Origin: Kerstersia similis
GTDB taxonomy: Bacteria > Pseudomonadota > Gammaproteobacteria > Burkholderiales > Burkholderiaceae_B
DNA: 64,000 bases
NCBI RefSeq assembly: GCF_965139615.1
Contig: NZ_CBCSIQ010000004.1
Coordinates: 157,523-221,522, forward strand
Direction: 5' to 3'
Shown: in pieces, positions 9,746 to 15,233 of the stretch
Layout: every line of letters begins with the position of its first letter
Position numbering within the stretch: position 1 is the first letter of the stretch
Position numbers and translations under genes: made by a program
The notes under the pieces: model-generated
What the model was told of the DNA's origin: nothing
The model's database searches: none
What the model saw: the letters and a program-made list of their open reading frames with translations, nothing else

Positions 9746-11080
9746 ATGAGCGTTCTTGGCCCTATCTCAACCCTGCAACCAGCACGGCCAGCAGCGTATC
9801 TTGATCTGGATTTCTCTCGCGGTGACGTCCCTCCCGCGCTCGTATATTCCCGTCCTGGTAATAGCGGCGTATGGAACAAAGACGGCCAATATTCGGTCGT
9901 CAGGGCTAACGTACCGCCTGTGACCTGGGTGGATGAGCTTGGGTCTTATGCCCTGGCGCTTGAACCCTCCAGAACAAACCTGCTCACAGTTAGTGGAAAC
10001 AGGCCAGTAGGCCTTGGGCCGTTTTCGATATTCGAACAGAGCCATTTCCCAATGAATGCTAACGGCACAATTGCCGAAAATGTTGACTCCCCTGATGGAG
10101 GAAATTCTGCGGTTAGGATTGTTGGAAACAGTACAAGCCTAACTCAATCCTCTCTCGTTCCCATGCCGGCCAGCCAGAAATTGGTGTACACCATTTACGC
10201 AAGGAAAGCTGGAGATACCCAGGAATTCCTAGCTGGAGTACGGGCGGTTAACTCCGATGGAGGAGTGTTTTCTGCCGGAGTGAATAGGTCGAGAGTTAAA
10301 CTGGACACGTTGGAGGTGCCGAGCGATCCCGCTCCAGGCATCAGGTATTCCATACGTAGGGTTAGTCTGGGCTATGTTGAAATTCAGGTGGCTATTGATG
10401 GGACAAAAACCACCCCGGCAATTACTGAAAATGCAGCAGTAGGGTTGTACTTGGGGTACACGGGCAACAGGGCTGCGGCGTTGCCTGGCCGACCCTACTT
10501 CGACCTTTGGTACGGCCAGGCGGAGGAAGGCACGGTGGCAACCTCCCTGATTATCCCGGCAGCGACTCGCCAGGTGCGGTCGTCATACTCTACGAGAACA
10601 CCCATCAACGTCCCGCAGGAGGCAGGGGGGCAATTCGACGTATTCTTCGACGGGTATCTTGACTCTGGGCCATACGAGATACCGAACGGCGTGATAGCGT
10701 GGGGCATTCATGACGGTGCTGCCACAAGCCACCGCATGGATGTGGTGTTCAGCGCGAACAATGACTACAGCGTCTTTTTTCGCGACTCGGGTGGGTCAAG
10801 GTCTAGATCGTCGCGAGGGAATGGAGTCGGGCAAGGCATACCCTCAGGCCGCAGACCGTGCCGTGCGGCGGCGACGCTTGCGAATGGGGTATCCAAGGGT
10901 AGTGCTGGCGGAGCCATTGCTAATAATGTTTCCGTAAACCCTGACTGGTCAGGGGAGCAATATTCGCCCGCAGTAGTTGCCGGCGGATACCAACCGCACA
11001 TGGCAGTGATGTATCTCAGGCGTGCTGTAGTGTTGCCGCTGGGCAGCATTGCAGACCTGAGTCGCGCAGCAAATATTTGA
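9746..11080 (+). CDS. Tail-fibre-like protein, paralogue B
   Basis: 444 residues with its own strong ribosome-binding site (AGGGGGG four bases before the ATG). The protein is a paralogue of the 8306 gene, sharing the N-terminal block and the PQEAGGQFDVFFDGYLDSGP and YLRRAVVLPLGS regions; the middle (about residues 75-270) differs most, as expected for receptor-binding segments. Because a terminator stands before it, it may be expressed separately from paralogue A, with the G run in its leader. Two back-to-back terminators follow its stop. Confidence 0.75.
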   Translation: MSVLGPISTLQPARPAAYLDLDFSRGDVPPALVYSRPGNSGVWNKDGQYSVVRANVPPVTWVDELGSYALALEPSRTNLLTVSGNRPVGLGPFSIFEQSHFPMNANGTIAENVDSPDGGNSAVRIVGNSTSLTQSSLVPMPASQKLVYTIYARKAGDTQEFLAGVRAVNSDGGVFSAGVNRSRVKLDTLEVPSDPAPGIRYSIRRVSLGYVEIQVAIDGTKTTPAITENAAVGLYLGYTGNRAAALPGRPYFDLWYGQAEEGTVATSLIIPAATRQVRSSYSTRTPINVPQEAGGQFDVFFDGYLDSGPYEIPNGVIAWGIHDGAATSHRMDVVFSANNDYSVFFRDSGGSRSRSSRGNGVGQGIPSGRRPCRAAATLANGVSKGSAGGAIANNVSVNPDWSGEQYSPAVVAGGYQPHMAVMYLRRAVVLPLGSIADLSRAANI

Positions 11081-11105
11081 CCCGCTCCGGCGGGTTTTCT
11101 TTTTT
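11081..11105 (+). terminator. Intrinsic terminator after paralogue B
   Basis: Stem CCCGC (11081-11085) and GCGGG (11090-11094) with a T-rich tail TTTTCTTTTTT. It is the sister of the hairpin at 9620. Confidence 0.85.
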
Positions 11106-11108
11106 CCA

Positions 11109-11136
11109 GCCTCGGCATTCGCCGGGGCTTTTCTTT
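11109..11136 (+). terminator. Second tandem intrinsic terminator
   Basis: Stem GCCTCGGC (11109-11116) pairs with GCCGGGGC (11121-11128), one G-U pair, and is followed by TTTTCTTTT. It closely resembles the hairpin at 7478. Confidence 0.8.
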
Positions 11137-11149
11137 TGGGGAGTAGGGA

Positions 11150-11521
11150 ATGGCTGATCCCGCAACGAGCGTTGCAACAGCAGGGGCAGTAGCAGCAACA
11201 GTAGGTGCGACCGCATGGCTGACTGGGCTGGATGCCGGCGCCGTATTCGGGGCTTTTGCAGGAGCGACGACGTTTGCTCTGACGGCTAGGGATACCAGCC
11301 TGCTGCCCCGTCTTATTTACGCCTTGATCAGCCTGGTGGTTGGCTATTCGGCCGTGCCGGATGTAGCGGCCCTATCGCCGATCAAGTCGCCTCTGGTGAT
11401 CGCATTTCTTGTGTCTGCCGTGGTTGTGCATGCGACGGTCACCGTGATCGACCGGATCAAGCATCTTGATGTGCGGGCTGTCTGGGACGCGCTCACAAGC
11501 GCCTGGCGCGGGAGGGGCTGA
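11150..11521 (+). CDS. Putative phage holin (holin family 8-like)
   Basis: 123 residues with a GGGGAG ribosome-binding site. Three or four hydrophobic segments are visible (about 10-30, 30-47, 53-75 and 82-100), with a short basic/aromatic C-terminus (DALTSAWRGRG). The pattern GLDAGAVFGAFAGATTFALTARDTSLLPRLIYALISLVVGY matches from memory the small holins next to lysis genes in Burkholderiales phages. Holins form lesions in the inner membrane at lysis time and release or activate the endolysin. The next gene starts two bases after the stop. Confidence 0.75.
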   Translation: MADPATSVATAGAVAATVGATAWLTGLDAGAVFGAFAGATTFALTARDTSLLPRLIYALISLVVGYSAVPDVAALSPIKSPLVIAFLVSAVVVHATVTVIDRIKHLDVRAVWDALTSAWRGRG

Positions 11522-11522
11522 C

Positions 11523-11798
11523 ATGTTGGCCGGAATCGTTATTGCTGCAAACGTGTATTCGCTGGCGTGGTTGCTGTCGTATCGCCGAGGGCGAGCGAAC
11601 TTTAAACGATGCGTGTCTCTGCTGGCCTATGCCCTGGTCCTGGCGCTGGGCGGGCAGGTGGTCGAGGTTGGGCTTAATCACGCAATGGCCACGCCGGCCG
11701 ATGCTGCGCTCGCGGCTTTGATCGCCGTGTTTGTTCATCGTGCACGGGGCAATGTCGCGTGCCTTATATATCGGAGAGAAGAATGGGTACTGAAGTGA
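11523..11798 (+). CDS. Putative 3-TM phage holin (Phage_holin_3 type)
   Basis: 91 residues starting at the ATG at 11523, one base after the stop of the first holin. Three hydrophobic helices are visible (about 3-18, 32-50 and 60-75). The N-terminal pattern NVYSLAWLLSYRRGRANFKRCVSLLAY fits the family of putative three-helix phage holins in which an LxxLxYRR segment follows the first helix. It overlaps the endolysin start by 16 bases. It may act as holin partner or antiholin to the first protein; that split of roles is inferred. Confidence 0.7.
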   Translation: MLAGIVIAANVYSLAWLLSYRRGRANFKRCVSLLAYALVLALGGQVVEVGLNHAMATPADAALAALIAVFVHRARGNVACLIYRREEWVLK

Positions 11799-12199
11799 AG
11801 AAATTTGCGTTGTCACAGCGCAGCATTGATCGCCTGCAGGGCGTGCATCCGGATCTCGTTGCCGTGGTCAAGCGCGCAATCGAACTGGCCAGCCAGGATT
11901 TCATGGTCGTCGAGGGATTGCGGACTGTCGAGCGCCAGCGCGAGCTTGTTGCCAAGGGCGCGAGCAAGACCCTGAACAGCTATCACCTGCCGCAGGCAAC
12001 CGGCTATGGCCACGCAGTGGATCTGGCGCCGCTCGTCGGCAAAGAGATCCCCTGGAACGATTGGGCTGCATTCGCCCGCATGGCCGACACCGTGAAGTCA
12101 GCGGCACGCGATCTGGGCGTGCCGGTGGAGTGGGGCGGTGACTGGAAGACGTTCAAAGACGGCCCGCACTTCCAGATTCCGCGGAATTGGAGCGTCTGA
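11783..12199 (+). CDS. Endolysin, M15-family peptidoglycan endopeptidase
   Basis: 138 residues from the ATG at 11783, preceded by GGAGAGAAG. The protein has the L-alanyl-D-glutamate/VanY-type peptidase signature: VVEGLRTVERQRELVAKGAS for the fold, NSYHLPQATGYGHAVDL carrying the His68 and Asp80 zinc ligands, and EWGGDWKTFKDGPHFQ carrying the last His. The spacing between the first His and Asp is longer than in the shortest family members. No signal peptide is seen, so release depends on the holins encoded just upstream. It cleaves peptide cross-links of the cell wall. Confidence 0.9.
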   Translation: MGTEVKKFALSQRSIDRLQGVHPDLVAVVKRAIELASQDFMVVEGLRTVERQRELVAKGASKTLNSYHLPQATGYGHAVDLAPLVGKEIPWNDWAAFARMADTVKSAARDLGVPVEWGGDWKTFKDGPHFQIPRNWSV

Positions 12200-12201
12200 A
12201 C

Positions 12202-12696
12202 ATGATTGCCGGCTGGAGGGGCTATTTGGTTTCCGGCGTGGGAGGCGTGTTGCTGGCGCTGGCCGCATGGGCAGGCCTGAAGATGTACGGCAAAGCGCAG
12301 TATGAGCGCGGAGCCGCAGCCGAGCGCACAGCACAGGCGCTCATTGCCGGCCAGGTCGAAGCTGACTACCGTCGCCAGGAGCAGGCCTGGCGAGACAAAT
12401 TTGAGGAACAGGAAAATGCAACTCAGGAAAAATTGGCCGGCGTGGTTGCTGATGAGCGCCGTGCTGCTGATGTCCGCGTGCGGGACACGGCAAAATCAGT
12501 CGCCGCCCGCTATCGTGAAGCCGCCGAGCGTGCCACCGCTGCCGCAGAGCGCCAGGCAGCCTCCGCTGCCATCACAATGTTTGCCGAGCTGCTTAGCCAA
12601 TTTGACGAGTTGGCGGGAATCTACGCAGCGCAGGCTGATCGAGCTAGAGTAGCGGGGCTGGCGTGTGAAGCTGCGTATGACGAGATTCGGGAGTAG
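12202..12696 (+). CDS. Rz: Rz-like inner-membrane spanin
   Basis: 164 residues from the ATG at 12202, two bases after the endolysin stop. One N-terminal transmembrane helix (about 8-26) is followed by a long periplasmic Ala/Arg/Glu/Gln coiled coil, the standard layout of an i-spanin. An outer-membrane lipoprotein partner is nested in the +1 frame at 12416-12652. Together they bridge the periplasm and fuse the membranes in the last lysis step. The gene ends four bases before the convergent zinc-ribbon gene. Confidence 0.85.
   Translation: MIAGWRGYLVSGVGGVLLALAAWAGLKMYGKAQYERGAAAERTAQALIAGQVEADYRRQEQAWRDKFEEQENATQEKLAGVVADERRAADVRVRDTAKSVAARYREAAERATAAAERQAASAAITMFAELLSQFDELAGIYAAQADRARVAGLACEAAYDEIRE
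12416..12652 (+). CDS. Rz1: Rz1-like outer-membrane lipoprotein spanin, nested in Rz
   Basis: 78 residues encoded entirely inside the Rz gene in another frame. The ATG at 12416 has AGGA just upstream. A charged N-terminus (MQLRKNWPAW) and hydrophobic stretch lead to a lipobox LMSAC with Cys22, giving a mature lipoprotein of about 57 residues. It is proline-rich (PPAIVKPPSVPPLPQ), the hallmark of Rz1. This overlap explains the unusual codon constraint in the Rz C-terminal half. Confidence 0.85.
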   Translation: MQLRKNWPAWLLMSAVLLMSACGTRQNQSPPAIVKPPSVPPLPQSARQPPLPSQCLPSCLANLTSWRESTQRRLIELE

Positions 12697-12700
12697 CCCG

Positions 12701-13189
12701 CTATGCTTTCGGCATCTTCCGTGGATCATAGAAAATCCGCTGGCGGTCTTCCGGCGTGAGTCCGGAATACCACGCACGCGCCTTGAATTTATAGACTTCC
12801 CAGCCCATGGGGTCGGAAAGCACACGCTCGCGCCATTGCTGGCGCTCTTCGCGCTTCAAGCGCAGCAACTCGTTCAGACGGTCAGGCGTCTGAGCAAGGC
12901 CCGCATACCATTTCCGTGTTTGCTCGCGGCCGTAGGCCCGGAATTGCTCTGCAAATCCGGGGTCGGCCTGCATCGTTTCTCGCAGCCGAGCAAGATAGCT
13001 TGCTCGAACGGCTTTCCAGCGCGGCGTGTCTTTGACGCGCAAATATCTGTCGCGCTCCCGCCTGCGCTTGCGCTCAGCGGCATGCTCTGCACCGCAGGTT
13101 TTTGCCTGCTGGCCCGGCTTGTGCGGTATCTCTGCACCACATATTTCGCAGCGAGTAAGCGGGCGGGGTGGCGATTTTCTGCGCGGCAT
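12701..13189 (-). CDS. Zinc-ribbon protein, unknown, in phage minus-strand operon
   Basis: 162 residues. Residues 14-36 hold a zinc-binding pattern, CEIC then CGAEH, followed by a very basic stretch (AAERKRRRERDRYLRVK). The rest is a helical Arg/Glu-rich region with repeated W/Y positions (KWYAGLAQTPDRLNELLRLK, AWYSGLTPEDRQ). It follows the AcrIF11-like gene by 7 bases and probably shares its promoter at 13709-13738. The layout is compatible with a nucleic-acid-binding protein such as a regulator or HNH-like remnant, but no catalytic motif is evident and the function is unknown. Confidence 0.7.
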   Translation of the reverse strand: MPRRKSPPRPLTRCEICGAEIPHKPGQQAKTCGAEHAAERKRRRERDRYLRVKDTPRWKAVRASYLARLRETMQADPGFAEQFRAYGREQTRKWYAGLAQTPDRLNELLRLKREERQQWRERVLSDPMGWEVYKFKARAWYSGLTPEDRQRIFYDPRKMPKA

Positions 13190-13196
13190 TCACTGA

Positions 13197-13649
13197 TTAC
13201 CGGCGCTTCAGCTCAGCCTCGCGGCCCAGCATGTCAATCATGTAGGCTGTGCCTTGTTCGTCGTCAACTGCAACGCCACGAAAACCGAGCAGAGTAGCGG
13301 CGCGTGCGGCATACAGTTGACTGTCCCACGATGCTTCTGCTGCTTCATCGGCATCATCAATGATGTCGTGAGCGGCTGACCTGCCCTCGATCAGGCTTTC
13401 AGCCTCTTCTGCGTCGATGTTGTAGCGGCTGGCCATGTCTTCAACCAGGGCTTGCAGCTTTTCTGCGTCATCGCGATAGAACAGTCGGCTTGCTTCGATG
13501 ACTTGATTTTCGTCTATCTCGATGCTGTAAGTCACATGCTGGCCGACACTCATCGAGTATTCGCGGGCAGAAAAGAACAGGAACGAATCAAAGCGTCCGT
13601 GTGCGCGGATTTCCTTGATTTCGCTGGGGCTGGTATGAATCAGTTCCAT
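13197..13649 (-). CDS. AcrIF11-like ADP-ribosyltransferase-fold protein, putative anti-CRISPR
   Basis: 150 residues from the ATG at 13649; an in-frame GTG eight codons earlier is less likely. From memory it aligns along its length with the anti-CRISPR AcrIF11: MELIHTSPSEIKEIRAHGRF against MELFHGSYEEISEIRDSGVF, and the C-terminal VAVDDEQGTAYMI against VEMEDEHGTTW. AcrIF11 inactivates type I-F surveillance complexes by ADP-ribosylating Cas8f. The aspartate reported as essential there (Asp115) aligns with Asp130 here. His5 and Tyr31 fit the other conserved ART positions. A consensus promoter with a central palindrome lies upstream. Homology of fold is likely; anti-CRISPR activity is inferred, and another ART target is possible. 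Confidence 0.7.
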   Translation of the reverse strand: MELIHTSPSEIKEIRAHGRFDSFLFFSAREYSMSVGQHVTYSIEIDENQVIEASRLFYRDDAEKLQALVEDMASRYNIDAEEAESLIEGRSAAHDIIDDADEAAEASWDSQLYAARAATLLGFRGVAVDDEQGTAYMIDMLGREAELKRR

Positions 13650-13708
13650 GTCTTTTCTCTGCCCCTGTATCACCGGGGCGCGTGGCTGGTTTCGATCACC
13701 ATGACTAC

Positions 13709-13738
13709 ATTATAGTACCGTTTAAGTGGTACTGTCAA
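13709..13738 (-). promoter_or_regulatory. Consensus sigma70 promoter of the AcrIF11-like operon
   Basis: On the minus strand, TTGACA (13738-13733) and TATAAT (13714-13709) are both perfect consensus hexamers with an 18-base spacer. The -35 overlaps the TGA stop of the KorA-like gene. Transcription would start near 13702, about 50 bases before the ATG at 13649. Such strength suits a gene that must be made immediately after infection and then repressed. Confidence 0.85.
13714..13733. promoter_or_regulatory. Operator-like palindrome filling the promoter spacer
   Basis: AGTACCGTTTAAGTGGTACT, symmetric at 16 of 20 positions with perfect 6-base arms and a TTAA centre. It occupies the spacer of the promoter at 13709-13738, so a bound dimer would block RNA polymerase. 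Candidate ligands are the KorA-like protein encoded upstream or the zinc-ribbon protein encoded downstream. Confidence 0.7.
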
Positions 13739-13944
13739 GCGATGTTGTATGCCTGCTTTATCTTGTCGTGAGCATCGTTGATTTGCGCCACGGCCCTGGC
13801 GAGGTGATTTGGTCGGCACCCGGCTTCCCTTGCCGCGTCTGCCTGCCGCTCCCCGGCAACGAGCACAAGTCTGGCAGCGGCGAGTATCGGCCCGCTGGTC
13901 ATGCGCAGCAAGCCGGTGATGAGATCGAATTGTTGGTCTGTCAT
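13735..13944 (-). CDS. KorA/TrfB-like helix-turn-helix repressor
   Basis: 69 residues. The pattern MTDQQFDLITGLL...AARLVLVAGERQADAAREAG...LARAVAQI parallels KorA/TrfB plasmid repressors (LTxxQF, ARGVLVDGKxQAxxAxxxG, SQAV). The helix-turn-helix spans about residues 33-57. It lacks the C-terminal dimer region of full KorA. Its last codons overlap the -35 of the next promoter, so the protein is placed to control the AcrIF11-like gene. Aca-type repressors of anti-CRISPR genes usually lie downstream of acr; here the order is reversed. No clear ribosome-binding site is visible. Confidence 0.65.
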   Translation of the reverse strand: MTDQQFDLITGLLRMTSGPILAAARLVLVAGERQADAAREAGCRPNHLARAVAQINDAHDKIKQAYNIA

Positions 13945-13967
13945 GACTGAATTCTATATTTTTGGGC

Positions 13968-13995
13968 AAAAAAAGGCCCGTCACTAGGACGGGCC
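13968..13995 (-). terminator. Minus-strand intrinsic terminator between ssrA and the phage operon
   Basis: Perfect 8-bp stem GGCCCGTC (13975-13982) and GACGGGCC (13988-13995). On the minus strand it is followed by seven T (13974-13968). It lies 111 bases beyond the 3' end of ssrA and just before the KorA-like gene, so it can end ssrA transcripts and insulate the phage operon. Confidence 0.85.
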
Positions 13996-14093
13996 GTGTG
14001 AATTCGGTGTGAATTCAGTGTGAAACGTGGCACCTCACTACACTAAACAGCACCTTTTGCGGTGTTGGTACTGCTTAGTGTGACGTAGTGTGG
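13996..14093. repeat. Iterated GTGTGAA / TAGTG motifs next to the attachment site
   Basis: Three GTGTGAA copies start at 13996, 14007 and 14018, a constant 11-base period; the first two extend to GTGTGAATTC. Inverted TAGTG-type copies lie at 14036-14048 (CACTACACTAAAC) and direct ones at 14076-14082 and 14086-14092 (TAGTGTG). Clustered short repeats beside a phage attachment site are typical of integrase or excisionase arm sites; this role is inferred. Confidence 0.65.
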
Positions 14094-14105
14094 CGCCATG
14101 TAATC

Positions 14106-14469
14106 TGGTGGAGCCGGCGGGAATTGAACCCGCGTCCGCAAGCCCTCCGCAGGCAGTTCTACATGTGTAGTCGATAAATTTTAAGTTTTAACCTTGGATC
14201 ATGCCTACCGACAGGCCCTTCCTTGGCGATTCACTGGATTTAAGATCTGGCTTCGTGACCCAGACAGACCCGATTCTTTGTAGATGACGCTGCTCCAGGT
14301 TTTACCCTGGCTGACCCAAAGACAAATCAGTGCAGCGGCTCACCGCTTAAGCGGCCAGAGCGAAACGCTCGTCGTTGGCGTTTGTAGTTTTCCAGTGGAT
14401 TTACGAGCGAACTGGTGCTCGACATGCCCTGCTCTGTTTCATGACCCACGTCGAATCCGGATCGGCCCC
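14106..14469 (-). ncRNA. ssrA: Transfer-messenger RNA (tmRNA)
   Basis: The 5' end at 14469 reads GGGGCCGATCCGGATTCGAC and the 3' end reads GGGTTCAATTCCCGCC then GGCTCCACCA, with CCA encoded at 14108-14106. The tag frame at 14379-14347 encodes A-N-D-E-R-F-A-L-A-A followed by TAA, the tag known from Bordetella-type bacteria. tmRNA with SmpB rescues stalled ribosomes and tags the nascent chain for proteolysis. The gene appears intact despite the prophage at its 3' end, as expected if the phage attachment sequence restores the 3' part. Confidence 0.97.
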
Positions 14470-14478
14470 AGATTTTTC

Positions 14479-14484
14479 ATTTTA
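14479..14484 (-). promoter_or_regulatory. Possible -10 element of ssrA
   Basis: TAAAAT on the minus strand ends nine bases before the mature 5' end of tmRNA. No good -35 hexamer is evident (CTGGCC at 18 bases is weak), so this is only a candidate. Confidence 0.35.
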
Positions 14485-14563
14485 CGCCCGCTAGTCATGT
14501 AAGGCCAGCATTTTGTGAAACAAGGGCATCAGAGTCCTCTGAAGCGGGCATGTGTCGCGCCGC

Positions 14564-15220
14564 TTACCCTCTCAGGTCCAGCGGATCGAGCAGACCGGCG
14601 GCGATGGCCTGGCCGACGATGTCGGGCAGGCACTCGGCTTGCATGCGCCGCATGACGCGGGCGCGATACAGGTTGACGGTTTTGATGCTGATGTTCAGCT
14701 GCTGCGCGATTTCGCCGTTGCTGTAGCCGCGCGCCAGCGGCAGGAAAACGTCGCGCTCGCGCGGGGTCAGGCTGTCCAGGCGGGTACGCAATGTTTTCTG
14801 GGCCTCGGCCTGCGCAGGAAGGGTGTCCGGGCGTGTCTGGTGGTTGAGGGCTTGCTGCACGCTGTCGAGCAGGAGTTGTTCGTTGTATGGCTTTTCAATG
14901 AAGTCGAAAGCGCCGGCGCGGAATGCACGCACGACGATGGGCACATCGGCATGGCCGCTGACAAATATGATGGGCAGCTCGAGACCGCGCCTGCGCATTT
15001 CTTCCTGGACACCCAGGCCGCCCATGCCCGGCATGCGCACATCCAGAAGGACGCAGGCATTTGCCGCATCCGGGGCGCTCTGACAGGCTTGCAGGAAGTC
15101 CTGGCCAGAGGTGAAGGGTAGCGCCTTCAGGCCGACCGATTCCAGCAGCCAGACGGTAGAGTCCAGCATGCCCTGGTCGTCATCCACGACATAGACCTGC
15201 TGCATGCTTGCTTCCGGCAT
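14564..15220 (-). CDS. FixJ/NarL-type response regulator
   Basis: 218 residues; AAGGAG lies nine bases before the ATG at 15220. Residues about 7-122 form a receiver domain with acidic pocket Asp14/Asp15, phospho-acceptor Asp60 (VLLDVRMPG) and the conserved Lys in FIEKPY. Residues about 150-212 are a LuxR-type helix-turn-helix (LTPRERDVF...SNGEIAQQLNISIKTVNLYRARV). It is the second gene of an operon with the sensor kinase, 13 bases upstream. The pair faces away from an acyl-CoA ligase/ActP operon, which it may control. Confidence 0.9.
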   Translation of the reverse strand: MPEASMQQVYVVDDDQGMLDSTVWLLESVGLKALPFTSGQDFLQACQSAPDAANACVLLDVRMPGMGGLGVQEEMRRRGLELPIIFVSGHADVPIVVRAFRAGAFDFIEKPYNEQLLLDSVQQALNHQTRPDTLPAQAEAQKTLRTRLDSLTPRERDVFLPLARGYSNGEIAQQLNISIKTVNLYRARVMRRMQAECLPDIVGQAIAAGLLDPLDLRG

Positions 15221-15233
15221 CCGGCCATTCTCC

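Larger units (their letters stand above)
1..14105. mobile_element. Right end of a tailed-phage prophage adjacent to ssrA
   Basis: The stretch carries a late tail module (J-type tip protein, tail-fibre-like genes), a lysis cassette (holins, endolysin, nested spanins) and an opposing small operon, all phage-like. It ends against the 3' end of ssrA at 14106, a well-known phage attachment target. The left end, head genes, early region and integrase are not in the window, so the element starts before position 1. The exact right boundary is inferred; the crossover probably lies in or next to the 3' part of ssrA. Confidence 0.9.

Noticed and set aside
9595..9746. Possibility that paralogues A and B are one gene split by a frameshift in the G run
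   Set aside because: Both have complete N- and C-termini, and an intrinsic terminator separates them.
8306..11080. Diversity-generating retroelement (as in Bordetella phage BPP-1)
   Set aside because: No reverse transcriptase, accessory gene or template/variable repeat pair near the two fibre genes; their difference is spread, not confined to adenine positions.
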